This document shows, piece by piece, positions 6,227-12,538 of a stretch of DNA of 14,306 nt (positions are counted from its first letter, which is position 1; each line of letters begins with the position of its first letter). This stretch comes from Planctomycetota bacterium (GTDB taxonomy: Bacteria > Planctomycetota > Phycisphaerae > WQYP01): contig JAJZNY010000113.1 of NCBI GenBank assembly GCA_021852245.1, positions 1 through 14,306 on the forward strand. The letters run 5' to 3'. A model generated the notes under the pieces. That model had not been told where the DNA came from. It was given only the letters and a program-made list of their open reading frames with translations, and ran no database searches. Both the position numbers and the translations under genes were made by a program.

Positions 6227-7648
6227 ATGGCCAATAATGCAGCGGTGCGGATTGAACATGATTCTATCGGCGATCTGCCGGTTCCCGTCGATGCCTACTA
6301 CGGCGTACAGACCTTGCGGGCCGTGCATAATTTCCCCATATCCGGCCGCGGTATGCCGGCCATCTTCATCCGCAGTCACGCCCTGCTGAAAAAATGCTGT
6401 GCGGAAGTCAACATGGAACTTGGCCTGCTGGATAAATCCATCGGGGAATCGATCTGCAAGGCGGCGGCTGAAATTCTGGAGGGGAAGCTGGCGGATCAAT
6501 TCCCGGTGGATGTGTATCAGACCGGTTCAGGTACCAGCACCAACATGAACCTCAACGAGGTGATCGCGAGTCGGGCCAACGAGATGCTCGGCGGCCGACG
6601 CGGAGACAAAAAGCCTGTTCATCCCAACGATCATGTGAATATGGGACAATCCAGCAACGATACGATTCCGACCAGCATTCATATTGCGTGCATCTTTGAA
6701 ATCGTGCGGGTATTGGAACCGGCGCTCCACACACTCGAAGCCTCGCTGGCAGAAAAGAGCCGCCAGCTTTGGGATGTCATCAAAACGGGCCGCACGCACC
6801 TGCAGGATGCCACTCCGATAAGATTGGGGCAGGAATTTCTCGGCTATCGCGGCCAGATTGAACGATCTTCCAGGCGTCTGGCAGCGGCACTGGCAGATCT
6901 GAGCGAACTGGCCATCGGCGGTACGGCCGTGGGCACCGGCATCAATGCGCACCCGCAATTTGCCGCCAAGGTATGTGAACGCCTCTCTGCGGCACTGGGA
7001 TATAAGGTGCGGGAGACGACCAATCACTTTCAGGCGCAATCGACACTTGACGGGCTGGTGATGACTTCCGGCGTGCTGAAGACGATTGCCGTAAGCCTGA
7101 CCAAAATCGCCAACGATATTCGCTGGATGAGTTGCGGCCCACGGGCAGGATTGGGCGAAATTGAAATACCGGCCGTCCAGCCGGGCAGTTCCATCATGCC
7201 GGGCAAGGTAAACCCCGTAATTGCAGAAAGCCTGATCATGGTCTGTCAACGGGTGATCGGTAATGACGCCACGATTACCGCGGCCGGCAGCAGCGGCAAT
7301 TTTGAACTCAACGTGGCCATGCCCGTGGCGGCGGCGGCAACACTGGAGAGTATCGCCCTGCTGGGACACGGCATTAAAAATTTTGCCCAGCAATGTGTCG
7401 ATGGAATAAAGGCCACCCAGCGCGGACCTGATCTGGTGACGGCGGGGTTGATGCTGGCCACGGCACTTGCGCCGGTTATCGGCTACGAAGCCGCCGCCAA
7501 CATCGCGAAGGAAGCCGCCGCCAATGGAAAAACCATATTAGATGTGGCATCCCAGCGGACACAGCTCTCACCGGAAGAACTCAAGAAACTGCTCGATCCG
7601 ATCAAAATGGTGGAACCATCCGACACCATCATGCCGGTATCCGGATAA
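6227..7648 (+). CDS. fumC: Class II fumarate hydratase (fumarase/aspartase superfamily)
   Basis: This enzyme reversibly hydrates fumarate to L-malate in the TCA cycle. The 473-residue protein has all superfamily blocks: GSGTSTNMN (100-108), HPNDHVNMGQSSND (132-145), GRTHLQDATP (188-197) with His191, and the signature GSSIMPGKVNP (320-330) with the likely catalytic Ser321. His191 and Ser321 have the same 130-residue spacing as His188 and Ser318 of E. coli FumC. GRTHLQDATP and MPGKVN favour fumarase over aspartase, which usually has GRTQLQDAVP and MPAKVN. The N-terminus (DAYYGVQTLRAVHNFPIS) is more aspartase-like, so an automatic pipeline may call it aspartate ammonia-lyase. The start at 6227 has GAGG (6213-6216) ten bases upstream. 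It is the last of the four plus-strand genes. Confidence 0.88.
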   Translation: MANNAAVRIEHDSIGDLPVPVDAYYGVQTLRAVHNFPISGRGMPAIFIRSHALLKKCCAEVNMELGLLDKSIGESICKAAAEILEGKLADQFPVDVYQTGSGTSTNMNLNEVIASRANEMLGGRRGDKKPVHPNDHVNMGQSSNDTIPTSIHIACIFEIVRVLEPALHTLEASLAEKSRQLWDVIKTGRTHLQDATPIRLGQEFLGYRGQIERSSRRLAAALADLSELAIGGTAVGTGINAHPQFAAKVCERLSAALGYKVRETTNHFQAQSTLDGLVMTSGVLKTIAVSLTKIANDIRWMSCGPRAGLGEIEIPAVQPGSSIMPGKVNPVIAESLIMVCQRVIGNDATITAAGSSGNFELNVAMPVAAAATLESIALLGHGIKNFAQQCVDGIKATQRGPDLVTAGLMLATALAPVIGYEAAANIAKEAAANGKTILDVASQRTQLSPEELKKLLDPIKMVEPSDTIMPVSG

Positions 7649-7740
7649 GCGACGGCGTTCGCAGGCGGCCGGGTGTCCGAGGGACGTACCAATTAATAGG
7701 GATGCAGCGGCCTGCGGTGGACGGATGCGGACGCATCCAT
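7649..7740. terminator. Convergent gap with a short hairpin between fumC and the small membrane operon
   Basis: A perfect inverted repeat GGATGC (7723-7728) and GCATCC (7733-7738) with a 4-base loop sits between two converging genes. It could act as a bidirectional terminator, but no T-run follows on either strand, so the assignment is weak. Confidence 0.25.
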
Positions 7741-8226
7741 TCAGCCATCGTGAGTTGAGGGGGTTTCATCTGCTGAATCGGCCGAGCGTTTGATGCGCGA
7801 CTTGATGGACTGGCGAATTTTTCCCCACGGCACTCTTTCAAGCAGTAGCGGAACCGCCGCTTGCGCCACCGGCGCAACATGCTGCCAGAAGCCGTCTCCC
7901 TGTGATGTTGATTTTTTATCAGATGCCGCCGGTTGAGGCGGCGCGGGGGTTTCCTCAGGTGATGCATCCGCAACGGCATGGCGGTGGCGAACGGCCGAAC
8001 CGACCAGGCGGGAGAGCATCACCCATATTTTTTTCTGTGAGCCGGATGCCAATAATCCCGCCGATACGGCAGCCCCGATGGCGGCATACGGAAAGCGCCG
8101 CACGAAATTGGTGATGGAAAGCGTTTCCCTGGTGTCGTGAATCACCTTCTCCACGCGGCCGTCTATGGCCGAGAGGCAGGCATCCCGGCGACTCTCAAGC
8201 GAGGCAATTTCATCATCGATCGACAT
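7741..8226 (-). CDS. Small membrane protein, third gene of the DUF883/YqjE operon
   Basis: The start is taken at ATG 8226 (161 residues, MSIDDEIASL), with GGGAG six bases upstream; a longer frame to 8313 would have no good start. The N-terminal 40 residues are a charged helix. Residues 42-62 (VRRFPYAAIGAAVSAGLLASG) are a small-residue-rich membrane segment that copies the VR-x-x-PY...AGL pattern at the end of the DUF883 protein of the same operon. A Pro/Ala-rich linker (about 87-110) and an amphipathic C-terminal helix (about 113-148, ending basic) follow. In position it corresponds to the third gene of the E. coli yqjD-yqjE-yqjK cluster, but I cannot claim homology to YqjK. The start overlaps the stop of the YqjE-like gene by 14 bases, so the two are coupled. 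Confidence 0.72.
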   Translation of the reverse strand: MSIDDEIASLESRRDACLSAIDGRVEKVIHDTRETLSITNFVRRFPYAAIGAAVSAGLLASGSQKKIWVMLSRLVGSAVRHRHAVADASPEETPAPPQPAASDKKSTSQGDGFWQHVAPVAQAAVPLLLERVPWGKIRQSIKSRIKRSADSADETPSTHDG

Positions 8227-8608
8227 GTGAATCTCCCGGCGGAGGTGTCGGCGCCTTGAATTTTCTGCGTCCGAGCAGAATTCCCGCACCCAGCAGCAGG
8301 TGTACGACGGCAAAGAGGACGCATATCTGCCACACCCGCAGAAAATCCTCCAATATCAGGAATATCCCGATATAAAGGAAAACAACACCCACCAGCAGCG
8401 CAACGACCGCCCCACCGATCACGCACGCTTGAACCAGTGCGTCCCGCGCAATTCGGGCGCAGCGGAGTGTGACCAGCTGCACTTCGAGTTCAATTAATTC
8501 GATGAAATAGTGCAGCAACGGCTTGCCGGATCGCTGCTGCGTGCGTCGCGAGCTTTCACCATCCGCCGACGGAGAATCCTGGCTATGAACTGGCCCCTGG
8601 GTCGTCAA
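8213..8608 (-). CDS. YqjE-like (DUF1469 / phage holin 3_6-type) membrane protein
   Basis: The protein starts with a polar leader. An amphipathic helix follows (LLHYFIELIELEVQLVTL), then two membrane segments (about residues 60-85 and 93-113 of the 131-residue form) and a short basic tail. This is the layout of YqjE/DUF1469 proteins, which sit in the inner membrane next to ElaB/YqjD-type proteins. No ATG or GTG is available in the upstream frame. I choose TTG at 8608 (131 residues) because GGGAG lies ten bases upstream (plus-strand 8619-8623). A TTG at 8653 would give 146 residues but has no ribosome site. It overlaps the downstream gene by 14 bases and follows the DUF883 gene. Family call is from architecture and context. 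Confidence 0.75.
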   Translation of the reverse strand: MTTQGPVHSQDSPSADGESSRRTQQRSGKPLLHYFIELIELEVQLVTLRCARIARDALVQACVIGGAVVALLVGVVFLYIGIFLILEDFLRVWQICVLFAVVHLLLGAGILLGRRKFKAPTPPPGDSHVDR

Positions 8609-8726
8609 AGGATGTAAGCTCCCGTGTGAAACGCAACAGCGAAACGCGCACAATACCGTTATTCGCCGAAACCCTCAACACTCCGCCCAAATGCAGGCGG
8701 AAGTGCCGATGAGGTTTACCCCAAAA
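8609..8726 (-). other. Intercistronic gap with hairpin in the DUF883 operon
   Basis: The gap between the DUF883 gene and the chosen start of the YqjE-like gene holds a perfect 6-base stem, TCCGCC (8682-8687) and GGCGGA (8696-8701), with an 8-base loop and no T-run after it. It could stabilise the upstream part of the transcript or lower downstream expression. The role is inference. Confidence 0.25.
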
Positions 8727-9047
8727 TCAGCGGCTGCGTCCGAGCAGAATTCCCAGGGCCAGACCCGCCCCCGCGGCAATGGCGATTGATTTGTACGGAT
8801 TTTTCCGCACATAGGTCAGCACCGCTGCCTGGGTGTGATCAAGCTGGTCGTGCAGAACTTCCTGCTTGCCGTGCACCCATTCACTGGCGCGTCCCTTGAT
8901 GTCGCCGGCATAGCTGGCCGCGACTTTGGTCGCCTCGGAGGCCAGGTCTTTTACCGCCCCTTTGGCAACCACGTACTTGCCTCGCAGATCAGGATCTGTT
9001 ACTTGACTGTTCTGGGCGAGGACTGGAGTTGGAGCATGTTCAGACAT
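8727..9047 (-). CDS. DUF883 family (ElaB/YqjD-like) membrane-anchored protein
   Basis: The protein has 106 residues. Residues 20-75 are a charged, Ala-rich amphipathic helix. Residues 80-106 carry the family's C-terminal anchor, VRKNPYKSIAIAAGAGLALG, followed by ILLGRSR: a Gly-zipper membrane helix closed by an Arg tail. ElaB and YqjD of E. coli have this layout; they are tail-anchored in the inner membrane, are induced in stationary phase and stress, and have been reported to bind ribosomes. The start at 9047 is strong, with AAGGAGG seven bases upstream (plus-strand CCTCCT at 9055-9060). It is the first gene of a three-gene minus-strand operon of small membrane proteins. Confidence 0.85.
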   Translation of the reverse strand: MSEHAPTPVLAQNSQVTDPDLRGKYVVAKGAVKDLASEATKVAASYAGDIKGRASEWVHGKQEVLHDQLDHTQAAVLTYVRKNPYKSIAIAAGAGLALGILLGRSR

Positions 9048-9070
9048 GATAAAACCTCCTTAAAAAATTC

Positions 9071-9087
9071 GGCTCTCTCAGAGAGTC
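9071..9087 (-). promoter_or_regulatory. Leader hairpin just upstream of the DUF883 ribosome site
   Basis: CTCTC (9073-9077) and GAGAG (9081-9085) pair around a 3-base loop; G9072-T9086 and G9071-C9087 extend the stem to seven pairs. It ends about 11 bases before the AAGGAGG of the DUF883 gene, so it could affect ribosome access or message stability. It could equally be an operator dyad. Confidence 0.3.
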
Positions 9088-9321
9088 GTAACCAACATCT
9101 TCTATATCAATCTATGCACATGGGCGTACCGAAATCAAGGAAAAACTTCCATTTTCATCTAAATGCTGCACCTCCGACAGCGATATCGGCCGTCAGAACA
9201 CCGGGATTGAATAGGGAAAAAGCTGATTTTTTTGCCGGGCGGCGGGAGGAACTTGTCAATGGTTCCGATCCACCCTGAATTGACTGCCGCAAAAGCAGGT
9301 ATGATTCAGCATCCATGGGGC

Positions 9322-9350
9322 TTGACTGTCATTTGATGCAACTCCATAAT
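9322..9350 (+). promoter_or_regulatory. Sigma70-like promoter of the hydrolase gene
   Basis: TTGACT (9322-9327) and CATAAT (9345-9350) are separated by exactly 17 bases and each matches 5 of 6 consensus positions. Transcription would begin near 9357, leaving a leader of about 60 bases before the ATG at 9416. This is the best promoter in the window by eye. Confidence 0.6.
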
Positions 9351-9415
9351 CGGCCCGGTGAATGATTGAAACTCAATGGGATGCCTCCTGACACGACTTA
9401 CTTATAGGGGCCACG

Positions 9416-10360
9416 ATGCTCAACTCGCTTAAATTCATATGGACTTTTCTGGTCGTTGTACTGGCCGTGGCAACCTCCGCGATTGCGGCTGCCCCGAAAC
9501 ATGTCGTTATTCCGGTTTGGCCGCATTTGCAGGTGCCACCCGCGATGCGCATCTGCAAAAGCAGACATCATGGAAAGGTCTTATTGTCGCCTGTGCGCTG
9601 GCCGACGCTGACGGAATACCTGGCTCCTGAAAATAAAGCCAATGGGTGCGCCGTCATCAGTTGTCCCGGCGGGGGCTATGGGATCCTGTGTGTGGATTGG
9701 GAAGGCACGCGGGTCGCAAGGTTTTTAAATAGTATTGGCGTTTCCTGCTTTGTCCTGCAGTATCGCCTGCCGGACGGGAAACTGCCTCCCAGTGGTGTGC
9801 CGTGGCCTCTGCAGGATATTCGCCGAGCGATGCAGATTGTCAGAGCCAATGCCGCAAAATGGCACATCAATCCGCATGATATCGGGGTGGCGGGCTTTTC
9901 CGCCGGCGGATCGGTGGCGTCCCTCGCGGCCGTGCATTGGCTGCCGGGGAATCCCGATGCCAAAAATCCGCTTAATCGCTACAGCACACGGCCGGATTTT
10001 TTGATTTTGGGTTATCCGGTTATCTCCATGATGCCCAGTATTACCAATGTTGTAACTCGTAATAATCTTCTGGGCACGAACCCGCCAAAAGATGTCGCGG
10101 AATATTTTTCCAGTGAATTGAATGTTACGCCGCTGACTCCGCCGGCGTTCATATGCTACGCGCGTGATGACACCGTGGTTTCACATCAGAATGAAATTCG
10201 ATTCTATAAAGCCCTGAGACGCAATGGCGTGCCTGCCGAATTGCGTGTTTACAGGATAGGCGAGCACGGCTTTGTATCCGGCCCGAAGCGCGGCGTTAAC
10301 AAGTGGTCGCACGCCTGCACCAAATGGCTGGAAAAAATGCATTTTATCCCTCCCAAGTAA
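9416..10360 (+). CDS. Secreted alpha/beta hydrolase (acetylxylan/feruloyl esterase-like)
   Basis: This is an exported serine hydrolase of 314 residues. A signal peptide (residues 1-26, hydrophobic core then AIAAA) is likely cleaved before PKH. The alpha/beta hydrolase fold shows CPGGGY (83-88) as the oxyanion loop, the nucleophile elbow GFSAGGS with Ser162, a likely acid Asp252 in DDTVV, and His284 in EHGF, so the triad looks complete. Members with this HGGG-variant and length are often annotated as esterases or lipases active on acetylated or feruloylated xylan. The substrate cannot be read from sequence. AGGGG (9406-9410) lies five bases before the ATG. The gene has its own promoter upstream and terminator downstream, and appears monocistronic. 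Confidence 0.88.
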   Translation: MLNSLKFIWTFLVVVLAVATSAIAAAPKHVVIPVWPHLQVPPAMRICKSRHHGKVLLSPVRWPTLTEYLAPENKANGCAVISCPGGGYGILCVDWEGTRVARFLNSIGVSCFVLQYRLPDGKLPPSGVPWPLQDIRRAMQIVRANAAKWHINPHDIGVAGFSAGGSVASLAAVHWLPGNPDAKNPLNRYSTRPDFLILGYPVISMMPSITNVVTRNNLLGTNPPKDVAEYFSSELNVTPLTPPAFICYARDDTVVSHQNEIRFYKALRRNGVPAELRVYRIGEHGFVSGPKRGVNKWSHACTKWLEKMHFIPPK

Positions 10361-10434
10361 GCAGGTTCTATTGTGAATATCCGTACCGCCGCCTCGGCAT
10401 TTCCGACCAGGTCTGGGCCAATATTTTTCCGGCA

Positions 10435-10454
10435 GGTCGGGGCGACCCTTTTTT
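10435..10454 (+). terminator. Intrinsic terminator of the hydrolase gene
   Basis: GGTCG (10435-10439) and CGACC (10443-10447) form a GC-rich 5-base stem with a GGG loop, followed by C and six T (10449-10454). It lies about 75 bases after the hydrolase stop on the same strand. Confidence 0.6.
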
Positions 10455-10488
10455 CCACACGAACAATTCTTCTTCGCAGGTGAAATGA

Positions 10489-10514
10489 AAAAGGCTGCGA
10501 TTTCTCGCAGCCTT
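10489..10514 (-). terminator. Strong intrinsic terminator closing the right-end minus-strand operon
   Basis: AAGGCTGCGA (10491-10500) and TCGCAGCCTT (10505-10514) pair perfectly over ten bases. On the minus strand the loop is GAAA and the stem runs into five T, then CATTT. It lies 37 bases beyond the stop of the PEP-CTERM reading frame and faces the hydrolase terminator. Confidence 0.85.
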
Positions 10515-10550
10515 CGGACTCTCAACTGGATGCCAGTACCCTGGCAGCAA

Positions 10551-10700
10551 TTACATCGCCGACTTGTGCTTTCGCTTCATCATCAGCAAGGCCAGCCCGC
10601 CGACGGCGAAGAGGCCCAAGCTGGTCGGTTCCGGAAAACCGCAGCGGGACACAACTTGGATCAAAAACAGTATCAACCGGGTCTGCGGTGCAAAATTCAC
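10551..10700 (-). CDS. 49-residue PEP-CTERM anchor reading frame, probable gene remnant
   Basis: The frame starts at GTG (10698-10700), overlapping the TGA of the phosphatase gene (GTGA), with AAGG seven bases upstream; it ends at TAA (10551-10553). Residues 22-46 are a complete PEP-CTERM sorting signal: FPEPTSLGL, a hydrophobic helix to about 41, then the basic tail KRKHK. Proteins with this tail are handled by an exosortase and anchored or released at the cell surface. Normally it ends a secreted protein of hundreds of residues. Here only about 20 residues, partly hydrophobic (LILFLIQVV), precede it, and there is no signal peptide of normal form. It is either a very short sorted peptide or the surviving tail of a larger gene lost by deletion. 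The anchor itself is clear; translation is not proven. Confidence 0.55.
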   Translation of the reverse strand: MNFAPQTRLILFLIQVVSRCGFPEPTSLGLFAVGGLALLMMKRKHKSAM

Positions 10701-12538
10701 TCAACGGCCTTGATGACGACAAGCGTGGTATCGTCCACGCGGCTGTTGAGCCCGACAAACCGGCGGGTTTCCCACACAAGCTGGCGACATATCTGTTCGG
10801 CGGGCAGATCAGCGAAGCGCAGATAGGCTTCCCGCAGCCGCGCCCGGCCGAACGATTCGCCATTGAAATTCATCGCATCGGTGAGGCCGTCGGTGTAGAT
10901 GAGAATGCAATCCCCTTTTTTAATATCGAGGATATGTTTGCCATATTTCTCATTCGGATCGACGCCGAGCACCATCCCGCCGGAGCCCAATTCACGAATG
11001 GTTCCATCGCGAAGCAGCAGCGCCGGATCGTGGCCGGCGACGGCGTAGGTCAACCGCCGTGATTTTAATTCCAACGTCCCGTACCAGAGGGTGACAAATT
11101 CGCCGCTCTGCGTATCGGCCACAATGGCTTTATTCACGCGGCTGATCACTTCGTCGAGATCATAAATATCGCTGGCGTAAGCACGGATAGACGCCCGTGC
11201 CGAGGCCATCAGGATGGACGCCGGCAGCCCCTTGCCGACGATATCGGCCACCGCGATCCCCAGCGACTGGGGGCCGAATTCAATGAAATCATAGAAATCA
11301 CCGCCGAGTTCAAAGCAGGGCACATACAGCGCCGCAATATCAAACCCCTTGATGGACGGTGCACGGCCGGGAATCATGCGCCGCTGAACTTCGGCGGCAA
11401 TCTGCACCTGCCGCTGCAGTCTGATTTTTTCGATCGCCTCTTCCTGGAGACGGGCGTTTTCAATGGCAGCCGCAGCCTGATTGGCGATGGACTGAAGCAG
11501 ACGTACTTCAAAGGACGTAAAGGTTTTAGGGGTGTCGGTGTAAACCCGTATCACACCGATGGGGTGCCCCTGGTACGACAGGGAGGTGCACAGGACGGAG
11601 GCAATTCCCTCCCGACGGGCATCTTCCGGATAGGCGATTCTCGGATCGGTCGTCATATCGACAATCTGAACAACCTTGCCGGCAAGCGCCTCGCGGTCAA
11701 CGCCGCTTTTGTCAACCAGGATCGGCCCCTTCCTGAGATACGCATCCGAGAGGTTATAGACACTTTTGATCACCAGCTCATCGCGCTGATCATCGAGCAG
11801 TCGAAGCGAGCAGGCCTTGGCCCCCATGGCCTGTGCGACACTCTGCGTCACACGATCCAGCGTCTGCGCCAGACCGCGTGCTTCGGCGGTGATGGTGGAA
11901 ATGTGGAAGAGTGTTGATAATTCAACAATTCTCCGCCGAAGCTGCATCTCCTGTTCGCAGAGCCGGGAAATGGCGCTGGCCAGCAACTGCAGAAACTGAA
12001 TACCGGCCGAGCGCTGCAGTGCCGATTCCGATGCGCAGAGCTCCAGCAGTTCCCGCGCCTGCGCCGGCTTGATGTTGAACCGGGCTGAGAGTTCATCCGC
12101 CCGCGCCGCATCAATACGGTGGTGATGATGCGGCTCCATACTGATACTGCCGAGGCGCATACCCGCGACCATAATCGGTGCGGAAAAAGGCTCTCTGAGA
12201 GAATCCGGCCCCCGATCGCGTTGGGCAGCCGCAATGGCGGCCGAGCGAGCCTGAAATCGATCACTGACGGTCGGCTGCGTGAGGGGCTGACCGCGGGCAT
12301 CGCGGATGCAGGCGGATACCTGCGCCACGCTCGCCAGAGAGTCCTGAATATCCTGGAGCGTATCAACATCCAGAAAATCCGTCAGCGACGCCTCTTTCAG
12401 CGAAACGAGATCCGCAATTTCATTGTCCGCGGGACGGCCGACCGGGGGCGCAGGCATCGCCGCGCTGCCGTCAGCGGAGATTGTCGATTCGGTGCTGGTC
12501 AATTCCGGTATCCTCTGCGCCGCCTCAATGCCTGTCAT
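10697..12538 (-). CDS. PocR-GAF-SpoIIE serine phosphatase (RsbU-like)
   Basis: This 613-residue protein is a PP2C-type phosphatase of the SpoIIE/RsbU family, which usually dephosphorylates an anti-sigma-factor antagonist. Residues about 50-200 resemble a PocR sensory domain (FLDVDTLQDIQDSLASVAQV, then a GMRLGSI strand) but lack the Cys residues common in that domain. Residues about 205-365 are a GAF domain. Residues about 370-390 form a linker helix. Residues 392-612 are the catalytic domain, with metal ligands in GGDFYD (Asp414), ADIVGKG (Asp432), YTDG (Asp550) and VDDTT (602-603). No membrane segment is seen, so it is cytoplasmic. The ATG at 12538 lies inside the end of the upstream gene (14-base overlap). 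The stop overlaps the PEP-CTERM frame. The cognate antagonist and anti-sigma factor are not in the window. Confidence 0.9.
   Translation of the reverse strand: MTGIEAAQRIPELTSTESTISADGSAAMPAPPVGRPADNEIADLVSLKEASLTDFLDVDTLQDIQDSLASVAQVSACIRDARGQPLTQPTVSDRFQARSAAIAAAQRDRGPDSLREPFSAPIMVAGMRLGSISMEPHHHHRIDAARADELSARFNIKPAQARELLELCASESALQRSAGIQFLQLLASAISRLCEQEMQLRRRIVELSTLFHISTITAEARGLAQTLDRVTQSVAQAMGAKACSLRLLDDQRDELVIKSVYNLSDAYLRKGPILVDKSGVDREALAGKVVQIVDMTTDPRIAYPEDARREGIASVLCTSLSYQGHPIGVIRVYTDTPKTFTSFEVRLLQSIANQAAAAIENARLQEEAIEKIRLQRQVQIAAEVQRRMIPGRAPSIKGFDIAALYVPCFELGGDFYDFIEFGPQSLGIAVADIVGKGLPASILMASARASIRAYASDIYDLDEVISRVNKAIVADTQSGEFVTLWYGTLELKSRRLTYAVAGHDPALLLRDGTIRELGSGGMVLGVDPNEKYGKHILDIKKGDCILIYTDGLTDAMNFNGESFGRARLREAYLRFADLPAEQICRQLVWETRRFVGLNSRVDDTTLVVIKAVE

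Larger units (their letters stand above)
9048..9415. promoter_or_regulatory. Divergent intergenic region between the DUF883 operon and the hydrolase gene
   Basis: This 368-base region has no convincing gene. Near the left end lies a hairpin in the 5' leader of the DUF883 operon. A possible minus-strand promoter (TTGATT, then CATAGA 16 bases on, within about 9105-9140) is weak. The right end holds a good plus-strand promoter at 9322-9350. The middle (about 9150-9300) shows nothing I can interpret. Confidence 0.45.

Noticed and set aside
6527..7393. A 288-codon minus-strand frame inside fumC
   Set aside because: It is a shadow of a complete fumarase gene with all catalytic blocks on the plus strand.
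12108..12130. Run of four His codons in the phosphatase (residues 137-140)
   Set aside because: Possible metal site, but the run is short, sits in a loop between predicted elements and has no supporting context.
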